Shown here: positions 55,928-64,000 of the stretch, piece by piece | How the letters are laid out: every line of letters begins with the position of its first letter | Numbering within the stretch: the stretch's first letter is position 1 | NCBI GenBank assembly: GCA_030770425.1 | Contig: JASJFT010000035.1 | Location: forward strand, 62,001 to 126,000 | From: Darksidea phi | Taxonomy: Eukaryota > Ascomycota > Dothideomycetes > Pleosporales > Lentitheciaceae | DNA length: 64,000 nucleotides | Reading direction: 5' to 3' | Program-made: the position numbers and the translations under genes | The notes under the pieces: generated by a model | Database searches by the model: none | What the model was told of the DNA's origin: nothing | The model's input: the letters and a program-made list of their open reading frames with translations, nothing else

Positions 55928-57687
55928 CTATGCAAGCTTGTACGGCTCCGCTCCTGTGCCAAATAATAAATGCGGTTTCCTGTCTGCCACATCAAGTACA
56001 GTCTGCGCAAACACCGAGTTCGCCCAAGCGAACCAACTCCCTAAGGTTACTCGTTAGCAAACACGCCCCTAATATTCGGCACGACAAGGAGGTAGTCTTA
56101 CGTGTGTAGTCCCTCGCCCGATCTACATTGACACTCTCATGAATCAAACCATTCTTGCTCACGTTTTTGACTGCACCCAGACATTTCATTATTTCGTCAT
56201 CATCTTCGCTAGTCATAGCCTGCACGAGCACGCTCATGGGCCAGGCATGTCGATATCCAATGTGTGGGCCGCCGATCCCGCTAAAATCATCGCCCACAAG
56301 GTAAAAGGGGTTACCCTGTCTCTCAAGGATCATTTTGCGCGTGTTCTTGTATACTTCGTTGTCCGCGCTCAGGAAACCAAGAAGTGGGAGAGCAAGGAGT
56401 GAGGGTAAGTTGGCGTCGTCCATGATGATGTTGGATCCGTAGCCATCGACCTCATATGCGAAGACCTTGCCATATTTCTTGTGCTGCACTACACCGTGTT
56501 CCCAGACACCGTCTTCGATAGTCTGACCCCAGGTTTGCACTTTGGCAGCAAGTGCCTTCTTGCCTGATTTGCGAAGTAGGGTAGCCGTCCGCTTAAGCTC
56601 AACGCTAATCATAGCGTTGGCGGGAATTAAGAAGCCCAATATGGTAGCGTCGTCGCTGGGACGGAAGGCGCTCCGGACAAGGCCCGTTCCGCCATTGAGT
56701 GGGTTGCCGACGCCGCCTAGGCCGAGGGTCTCGGTGCCCGTGTTTGTCTGTCGCTGGAAAGTGTACTCGTTGCGCTGGTGAGCGCCGGTTTCGTCGCTAA
56801 AGGTCGGTTTAGACTGCGCTTCAAGGACCTCGAGCAGCGTCTCAAGAGCTAGGAGCCATCTGTCATTGATGAACTCAGTGGAGTCGGTGTGATTGTGGAA
56901 CTGGTTCGTCAAGGAGAGAAAGGCGGCAAGAGAGTCGAGCTCGTACTTGCACTCGAATACGAAACCGTTCTCATATGCCGGATGCACTTGGTCGCCGTCA
57001 CCTTGGAAGGTTGGATTTAGCCCGCTGGGTGGTGGTGGCTGAAAAGCATTGCAGTATGGCGAACCAATAACATACTCAGACTGGGTGTTGATGGCGCCTA
57101 GAATGAGGTTGTAGATCTTCTTGTCCTTCTTGGCGAGCAGTTGGTACTGTTGTAGCTGGTTGGTCGAATCCCGCAGCCATTCTGCGTTGATGTCGCCCGT
57201 GACAATGAAGCTCTGTGGCCCTCTCCAAGCCCTTGCATCCCACGTCTTCTTCCCGACTTTCTGTTTGACGGTACTGTCAACATGCCACCGGACAGTTGTA
57301 TCGAGTGTGTTGGGAAACGCGTTTTCGAAGATGCGAGCGAGGTCCTGGTCGGCCAGCTTCGTGTTCATGTCGTTGATGACCTTCTCAACAAGGGGGGACT
57401 CAAAGGTGCGGCAGTATCTCGAAGGCCGTTGGGAGGGTAGTTCAAGGGGGCCTTCACTGTAGGGTGGACTGGAGCGCCGATCAGCTTGTAGCGTAGCAAT
57501 TGAGACGCGGCATCACATACTGCTGGCGCATCGCATACGACTTGTAGTCCGGACATGCCGCTCTGTATTTGGAGGGGTCGATTGGAGCTCGCAACGGTTC
57601 TTGATTCCCGCCGACGTATTCAGTAGCAGATGCTGATAAGAAAAGAGAGCATAGCCCAAGGGAAATCGAGGCGCTGTTCGCCTTCAT
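55928..57687 (-). CDS. secreted GH125 exo-alpha-1,6-mannosidase
   Basis: Three exons: 57687-57521, 57468-56102 and 56040-55928, with introns of 52 and 61 bp. The product has 548 residues. A signal peptide (MKANSASISLGLCSLFLSAS) is followed by CPDYKSYAMRQQHPPYSEGP, RTFESPLVEKVINDMNTKLA, FIVTGDINAEWLRDSTNQLQ, YCNAFQPPPPSG, SAFRPSDDATILGFLIPANA, SNIIMDDANLPSLLALPLLG, GIGGPHIGYRHAWPMSVLVQ, GLIHESVNVDRARDYTRSWF and the C-terminal KPHLLFG. GDINAEWLRDS and RPSDDA are hallmarks of family 125 (former DUF1237). These enzymes trim non-reducing alpha-1,6-mannose. The last exon supplies the conserved WFAWANSVFAQTVLD segment. Confidence 0.93.
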
Positions 57688-58144
57688 TTCGACGTGTCGT
57701 GGACGCGCTGGCGGGATAAGGAGCGTATATGGGGAGTGAGGCGAGCGTGCTCAGCGAGGGGAGGTTCTTGGCATGACGTGACCTGGTCCTGCAATTGTTT
57801 CTCCGGGTCGTTGCAGACGGAACACTTGAACATGTCGAGGTTGTCAATGACGGGCAAGCTGGCTTGTTTGAATAGGCGCGCCCCCACCCCGCATTAAGCG
57901 CGCGGTTGGTGGTCGCTAGGTGGTCCCTGCGGAAGCTCTCCGCCGCTACGCTACGCTACACTTCACTTCCCTCCACATTCTCCATGCTCGCTCACAACAT
58001 CCAACACTGCGGCACGAAACGGGTAGCATCATCGCCTTTAGCCCCGTGTACGCGCGAAAGAGCCATACAATGCCGGCCAGCTGTTGAAAAAGGCCTCTTT
58101 GTTCTCGAGAACTCAACCTGAAGGCACCAGTGACCGACGCGGCC
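57688..58144. promoter_or_regulatory. divergent promoter, GH125 gene / CLP1
   Basis: 457 bp between divergent starts. The CLP1-proximal 256 bp (57885-58140) also occur at 11790-12044. The region contains the direct repeat CTACGCTACGCTAC near 57946 and a C-rich run (57880-57890). Confidence 0.55.
57885..58140 (+). repeat. CLP1 promoter/leader segment duplicated at 12 kb
   Basis: This segment ends four bases before the CLP1 ATG (58145). It matches the reverse complement of 11790-12044 with roughly ten differences by eye. Most differences are C/T or G/A. Confidence 0.88.
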
Positions 58145-59721
58145 ATGATATCCCTTCCCGGCCTGAACCTCGGCGCGCAGCCCGCAGAGCCTCTCAATGT
58201 GCCCACCTTGAGCGCGACACGCACCCAAGACCTCGCCGCAGACACAGAATACCGCTTCGAGGTCAGTTTCTCGCGGACCCTCACCCTCAAGCTCCTCTCC
58301 GGCACGGCGGAGTTCTTCGGCACCGAGCTCGCACCTTCCAGTGCCTATACATTCCAGGGAACAAAAGGTGCAGTCTTTACATGGCACGGCTGCAAGCTCG
58401 AAATCAGCGGCGAGGCTGACTCGGAATACGTGGCCGAAGAGACGCAGATGATGAGTTATGCAAACGCACACTTCGCGCTGGAGTCGCTCAGAGAGAGAAG
58501 CGCGCACAGCGGAGAGCTGGGGCCGAGGGTGCTCGTCGTAGGGCCAGAGAACGCGGGAAAGACGACAGTAGTCAAGACGTTGACTGCTTATGCCGTCAAG
58601 ACTGGAAGACAGCCCATGGTGGTCAACCTAGACCCGCGTCAAGGCATGCTCTCTGTACCTGGATCCTTCACAGCGGCGGCCTTCTCGTCCATTATCGATG
58701 TTGAGGAAGGCTGGGGTAGCAGTCCCATCTCAGGGCCCAGTCCGTTACCAGTGAAGATGCCGTTGGTGTATCACTACGGTTTGAAGGACACAGAGGAGGG
58801 CAAGGTGTTCAAGCCTCTGGTGACGAGGATGGCCTTAGCCGTGACGAGCAGGCTCGAAGAGGACAAGGCGAGCAAGCAGGCCGGCTTCATAATCGATAGC
58901 CCTGGGGCCATCAGCCAGGGCAAGGCAGGCGTCTACGAGAACATAGAGCATATCATTTCCGAGTTTTCTGGTGCGTGTGATTTCCCTATTCCGCCGAGCC
59001 ATCAATCTACAGTCCTTCTAAAACCTTCCCTTCATCAAATACTTGCGCGAGCATGTGAGAGCGAGAGCTAACCTTGAGCAGTCAATGTCCTCTTCGTCCT
59101 CGGCTCCGAACGCCTCTACTCCGACCTCTCCCGCAAATACGCAAACCGACCTGCTGACGAAGCCGTCAACGTGGTGCGGCTCGAGAAGTCCGGAGGCTGT
59201 GTTGACAGGTCTGAAGAGTACATGAAGGCGCTCCGACATGCGCAAATACGAGCGTATTTCTTTGGGCACGGGGAGAATGCACTGGCACCACACAGTCAAG
59301 CGGCGAACTACGACGACCTAAACATTTTCAAAATTGTGGACAGTGCGTATCCTCTTATCATCGTTCCTCCTAATAAACTTCCCACGACTAATGCAGCACG
59401 ACTATAGGCTCGGACAACTCCGCATTCCGCCCGGACCACGACGGCGAGGACGACAACGTCTACGCCCCACCGGACTCGCTCTACGAGCGCATAACACCCT
59501 CGTCGTCCATCGTCAACTCGCTACTCGCCATCACGTCAGCTTCAGCGAGCGACAGGCAGGACGCCATTCGCGATTCGAGCGTCAAAGGCTACATGTATGT
59601 TGCCGATATCGATGAAGGAAAGAAGAGAGTGAAGTTGTTGAGTCCCCAACCGGGACAAGTGCCGACGAATGCGCTGGTCCAGGGGACCTTTCCGGAGGAT
59701 GTCGCGGCCCTTGTTAGCTAA
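58145..59721 (+). CDS. CLP1: CLP1 mRNA 3'-end processing factor (polyribonucleotide 5'-kinase fold)
   Basis: Three exons: 58145-58970, 59082-59342 and 59408-59721, with introns of 111 and 65 bp. The product has 466 residues. It begins MISLPGLNLGAQPAEPLNVP; the N-terminal domain has LKLLSGTAEFFGTELAPSSA. The P-loop VVGPENAGKTTVVKTL lies near residue 133, then NLDPRQGMLSVPGSF, the LVYHYGLKD segment and IIDSPGAISQG (Walker B-like). The C-terminal domain has MYVADIDEGKKRVKLLSPQP and GQVPTNALVQG. Clp1 is a subunit of cleavage factor IA, bridging Pcf11 and the polyadenylation machinery; fungal forms bind ATP, with kinase activity usually absent. A GTG at 58130 is in frame but the ATG at 58145 matches the family start. 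Confidence 0.94.
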
Positions 59722-59941
59722 GGGAGTTAATGGATGCACGAAGATGGATGCGAAAAGGATTGAGATGTACGAGGCACGGTCCTTGAGCACCTGACGCCTC
59801 GCTCGGGGTTAAAATCAGGTCAGACACGGAAAGCCTTTTGGCAAAATAGAAGGTATCTAGCGCCCTATGCTTGTTTACCATTCAGCGCGTCTCAACTCCG
59901 ACCACGATATGCAAGGTGTATGTGCACGCAAATGCTCCTCC

Positions 59942-61022
59942 CTAATTAGCCTCGGCAGCATCAAGGTCCTGCTCTGTTTTGTCCAGCAAATCCTTTAGAA
60001 TCTTCGCTGTACTCCTCATGCCCTTCAGCGCGTTCTCGTCAGCGCCCTCGCCCTCTCTCCAGGTTGCGTGCGCGAAATCGATCATCTTAACCGCGGCCAG
60101 TTTGGGCAGATCCTCCTCTTCATCGCCCTCTTCTGTGTCTGGTGCTGCAGACTTGAGTGTCTGCTTCGTCTTCGCGTACTCATCGACATCGCCCTCATAT
60201 ACAAGCAAGATACTTGCGGAGTACATGCGCGACTCTTTCTTTTCGAACGCAGCGATGATATCTTTTACTTCGCCGAGGAAGTATGCCAAGACCTCTCTCG
60301 CGCGCTCCAGCTCCTTTTGCGAGCTCTCGGAGCCGGTGGGCAGCACGTAGGATGTGAAACCTTGGTCGACGTCTGAAGCGCTGAATTTACGGCCGTACAT
60401 TTTGTTGTAGACCCAGTGCCCTTCTTCGCTCGTGGCATACTCTTTCAAGTGAGCGGGAATCTCGGGCGCAGGAACGCCTCTCCACGTCCGCATGCCCGCG
60501 ATTCGGAAGCCTAGACTGCCGCTTGTTGTCTCAGCGCTGATTGCGTCCAACCGCGCTCTCTTTTCCGGTTTCGCGCCATCGTCCCACAACTGCGCGCCGA
60601 GTTTCAGATCAAGCACATTGGGCCTCTTGAATCCATAAGTAATGTTCTCCAGCACGATGTGTAGTTCTGTCTCGAGCTTCCTTCCGTGCAGACGCTCGAC
60701 CGTTCCGGCTGCAGTGGTGATGGTCCCGGACTCTACATCTGCCGCGACGGGAGCTTTGTCGCCAGACAGGCTGAGAGTGCCCATGAAGGTGGGGAGGTGC
60801 GGGGCGAGGTCGGGGTGAGATGCGGCAACGGATTCGTAGAAATTGATCTCAGCCTGGGTGCAGGGCTTGACTACGACGGCGCCGGAGGCATCCGAGAGGA
60901 CGCCATCGCTGTTGTGTTGTTAGTATACCTGTGTCTCGAGGCGTGGAGGGGGTTGCGTACTGCCCCGCGGCAGCGTTGCTAAACGTTACGAGGCTGGAGG
61001 GGTCGAAGGGCTTCTTGGGCAT
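59942..61022 (-). CDS. ARG82: inositol polyphosphate multikinase (ARG82/IPK2)
   Basis: Two exons: 61022-60961 and 60908-59942, with a 52-bp intron. The product has 342 residues. The N-terminus reads NAAAGHDGVLSDASGAVVVK and PCTQAEINFYE, then LHIVLENITYGFKRPNVLDL with the inositol-binding PxxxDxKxG motif (PNVLDLKLG, residues 117-125), GFRIAGMRTW and the C-terminal metal-binding KMIDFAHATW. This order is that of IPMK/Arg82, which phosphorylates IP3 to IP4 and IP5 and, in yeast, stabilises ArgR-Mcm1 transcription complexes. IP6 kinases share the motif but are larger. An acidic stretch (DTEEGDEEEDLP) sits before the IDF motif. It is divergent from the La-Arb1 gene. Confidence 0.9.
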
Positions 61023-61511
61023 GGTCTCAGCTTGATTGGAGGAGGAGGAGGAGATGTGCTTTGGGGGTTGCAGTGTGGTGTTATTGTGATAACAAGTGAG
61101 CGGGCGCGCTGGAGTGGGGAGCTCAAGGATCCTCCCTGCAGGGTAGACGTCCAACGTCTTCAGGTCCGTCTCCATCTCGACTCTACCTGCCATTCCCCGC
61201 ATGAAGCCAGCAATGCTGCCAGTTCCTCCTATAGGTACCGGGTCGATGAATACCACACAGAGACCGACTGTGCTTGTCGCAACGAGCTCGCCATGGCTCA
61301 TTGCGCTTGCCTCGGGCGTAGTGCCCACTCACTGCGAGCCCGTTTGCTCTCTGCTCCAGCCTTGGCTTGCAATCGCAGCTCACAGTAGTTCGAACCTCTC
61401 ACTTACATTGCTATATGTATAGTATAAAACTCGCCTGGGGTCCACCCTCTCCTCGCATCCTGCCACTGTCACCTGACAACCCAACTGCAAGCAGCACTTT
61501 GAGCAGCAAAC
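61023..61511. promoter_or_regulatory. divergent promoter, ARG82 / La-Arb1 gene
   Basis: 489 bp between divergent starts. A TATA-like TAGTATAAAAC lies near 61420-61431, about 85 bp upstream of the La-Arb1 ATG, and could serve as its core promoter. Confidence 0.45.
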
Positions 61512-63356
61512 ATGGCGGGCACTATGGAGGCTGTGGCTACCACCGAAGAACATCCAGATGCTCCGCGTATTCGAGGCCAAGTGAGAAGCCTCCTCGCTGG
61601 GAACTCTCCTACCCGCTCACTAACACGCCGCAGGTCGAGTACTACTTCTCTGACGAGAACCTCCCCTCGGATTTATTTCTTCTGCAATGCTGTGGTGGCC
61701 GCGAGAACCTTCCCGTGTCTATCTCCCGCATCTGCGGCTTCAAGAAGATGCGCGACTTCAAGCCTCGCACAGCCGTTGTCGCCGCTCTCCGCAAGTCCTC
61801 CTTCCTCGTCGTCTCCGACGATGGCAAGACCGTCTGGCGGAAGCTCCCTCTCCAAGGACCCTGTGCGCTCGACCCGGACTTCTACAACGACGATGAGATC
61901 GCCTACGATCCACGAGCCCGAAAGCCGGCCGTGGTTCCCGTCCCGTTGCTGCCGCAGACAAAGGCCGTGTATCCGCCCGGCATGACGAAAAACATGATGA
62001 AGCCTACCGGGTTTGAGAATACATATGTGGAAGCGCCAATTACACCGCAGGAAGCCCAAGAGGAGCAGGCCATGTACGACCCGGAAAAGCCGTTCGTTGA
62101 GCGCATCGAAACCGCAATCCAGCGATTCAAGCAGAAGCGCCGCATGCACCAGAATTACGCCAGTGTATTCAACAAATGGATGCGCTTTGGTGGTGTGGAA
62201 GATGGGCCGCGCATGTTCGGTGGACTGTCGAGGCAGGACATGGCGAGCATGGACGCCGAGGAGATTGCGAGAGCTACGGCGAACCATAACGTTCCATGGG
62301 ATAGGCAAGATGAGAAACAATGGGTAGTGGACTTTGTAGGCGTCAGCGAGGCTTTTCTGTAAGACGATGCGGGTCGATCCTCTTCTTGGATGTACTTCCT
62401 AACTCTCTCACAGCGCATCCTTCTTCCCAGCTTTTTATGGCCACTCCCCACACACCATCAAGACCGCGTGTCAAGTTCTCCGCTCCTTCTACAACTACCT
62501 GCTCTTCCACTCCGTGTGCGACGAGTTTCGAGACGATATTGACAATGCCCGCAAGCTCTGCGACATCGCCGAATCCGAGCTCGGCAAGACGCACGCTGCC
62601 GGACTTGCTCTCCCCGGTGCTTTCAATTCTGCTGCTAGTACCGTGTTTGGTGGCTCCAAAATTGGTACCTACACCGGCGACAAGGAGTGGGCAATTGAGC
62701 TGAAGGATGAAGGCGTTAATCTGGGCAACGTTGGCCTGATGGATCAGGAGGCGCAGATCACGTTCAAGACTGGAGTTGCAATTTTAGGAACGGACGAGCA
62801 ACAGACCATGCTCGATACCAAGGCCGTAAGGGTGCTTAGAGATGAATCGTTCGGGCTGGAAGTCCTCGCGATCCACCCCGCCGACAACCTCACTAAGGAG
62901 ATGTACAACATCCAGAACGAGCAGACAAAGGACAAGATCCACCTTCAACCTCTCGGCAGGCTTGTCTGTCGCTCCTGGCATATCGATGACTTCCACCAGT
63001 ACGACTTACCCAAGGACAAGTATCCCAATGGCCGGCTTCCCAAGACGGAAGAAGGCAAAGAATACGAGTTCTGGGTCGAGGACCAGGTGCTAAATGAGTG
63101 CTTCGTAGGCATGAAAATGGATGCACGGATCTTGACGCTTGAGGGTGGCATCACGATCTTGGATGATGTGCGCGAGACTATGTGCAGCTTTTACAGGTGG
63201 CTCCCGAACGAGTTGTGGATGCAGCGACACCCAAGGGAGGTGGTCGTCCGTACAAAGTGTTTGACCGGTGATAGAGAGGAGGGGGGGCAGGTTGAGGACA
63301 ACGGAGAGACCAGGAATGATGACGAGAAGTTCGCGGACGATGAGTCGGACTTTTGA
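61512..63356 (+). CDS. La-motif protein fused to an Arb1-type argonaute chaperone domain
   Basis: Three exons: 61512-61580, 61634-62358 and 62414-63356, with introns of 53 and 55 bp, all phases consistent. The product has 578 residues. Residues about 18-100 form a La motif (RIRGQVEYYFSDENLPSDLF, SRICGFKKMRDFKPRTAVVA, ALRKSSFLVVSD). After a Pro-rich linker, residues about 195-560 resemble the Arb1 domain: FNKWMRFGGVEDGPRMFGGL, MDAEEIARATANHNVPWDRQ, WVVDFVGVSEAFLASFFPAF, LRSFYNYLLFHSVCDEFRDD, ALPGAFNSAASTVFGG and YTGDKEWAIEL. In fission yeast Arb1 is part of the ARC complex, which holds Ago1 with duplex siRNA for heterochromatin formation. The acidic C-terminus ends DDEKFADDESDF. The La part would bind RNA 3' ends. 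Arb1 assignment is by motif recall. Confidence 0.8.
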
Positions 63357-64000
63357 GAACTAAGGGAAGGCAAAGTGGGAATTAGTTTTGGCTCGTTGGC
63401 TCTGGTGAATGTGCCGAGGCATAAGTCATGATCGCATGATATGGTGTGTTTCCAGCGCGTTCAGGGGGTCATTGACAGTCACACAGTACACATACGGCCA
63501 GAGTCTGGATCGCAAGCCCATACCTCATACAATCTTCCACAAACCGCCAGAAGTTTCACCTAGAATACCACATAGGCTATTTCGCCACACGTCGAAGGCT
63601 AGAGTATAGTCTCAGATACCAGGAATTACCTTCGAGATAGATGCACAGCTCAACGAACCATGAAGGGAGATCGAGTAAATCTATCCCAGTGCCGTGATTC
63701 AGCTAGACCCAACGAGATCATGATGCATCTAAAACCTTGAATAAGAACTACTTCCTTACACATCAATTTGTCTCCACATTTTTTTTCTTTAGAATAACTA
63801 TGCTGATCGTCATAAGGGAGGGCGTGGATGTTTGAACACGCCTGTCGATGACGTGAGCGGGGGCGGGGAAGTTTCGCAGCTTTCTCGGAGCAATGATGTG
63901 ATCGATTTATCATCCACCGCATATGTAACTGCATGACTTCAGTTGCTTCTTTTACCCGTCTTCTCTTTTTTCATGTCTTTCGTCTTCCGCGTCTCTCGTG
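63357..64000. other. right-edge intergenic stretch
   Basis: Holds the La-Arb1 3' region. A T-rich run (63778-63790) and C/T-rich sequence at the edge may belong to the next gene's promoter. No coding sequence is recognised. Confidence 0.4.

Noticed and set aside
1..64000. tRNA, rRNA or other structured RNA genes
   Set aside because: I scanned for T-loop-like GGTTCGAA patterns and 5S-like sequence by eye and found none with supporting arms. A covariance-model search would be decisive.

Overview
The window is nuclear DNA of a filamentous ascomycete (Pezizomycotina). Most protein genes are conserved eukaryotic housekeeping genes, cut by short introns (about 45 to 80 bp) with GTRAGT-like donors, CTAAC-like branch points and YAG acceptors. 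One AT-rich block shows the TpA-rich, CpA/TpG-poor signature of repeat-induced point mutation (RIP). A placement in Dothideomycetes is my inference and is weak. All exon models were spliced by hand from the sequence; each spliced length given below is a multiple of three.

Layout. 1-7.2 kb is a compact housekeeping block: Hikeshi, a CHMP7-like ESCRT-III protein, GPN2 and, divergently from it, BUB3. 7.2-13.5 kb is an accessory island. It holds a three-exon secreted cysteine-rich protein, a trinucleotide microsatellite, a RIP-mutated coding relic whose frame is broken only by TAG, a coiled-coil gene preceded by a copy of the CLP1 promoter/leader, a 760-bp element with 39-bp terminal inverted repeats carrying a dead Pro/Gln-rich frame, and an internally deleted TRK potassium-transporter relic. 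13.6-16 kb has a small conserved protein and the PP4 catalytic subunit. 16-20.2 kb has no gene I can support. At 20.2-21 kb lies a secreted Kex2-processed repeat protein, interrupted by a run of N inside its tandem repeats.

21.5-32.1 kb carries a DUF3176 membrane protein, an MFS transporter, an aldo-keto reductase, an unknown protein, POP5 and a longin R-SNARE. 32.7-38.5 kb is the pyrimidine-pathway fusion enzyme URA2 (GATase-CPSase-ATCase). Here it appears to lack the vestigial dihydroorotase-like domain, and one intron seems to end in GG. 39.6-48.4 kb has a TRPY/Yvc1-type channel, a secreted asparaginase, a complex I subunit and pyridoxamine-phosphate oxidase. 48.9-63.4 kb has a full-length ABCA transporter, POP4, a GH125 mannosidase, CLP1, an inositol polyphosphate multikinase and a La-motif/Arb1 fusion protein.

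Themes: RNA processing is well represented (POP4, POP5, CLP1, La-Arb1), and many neighbours are divergent pairs sharing 230-1100 bp promoters. The novel material is concentrated in the 8-13.5 kb island, the repeat-peptide gene at 20.2 kb, and the architectures of URA2 and La-Arb1.
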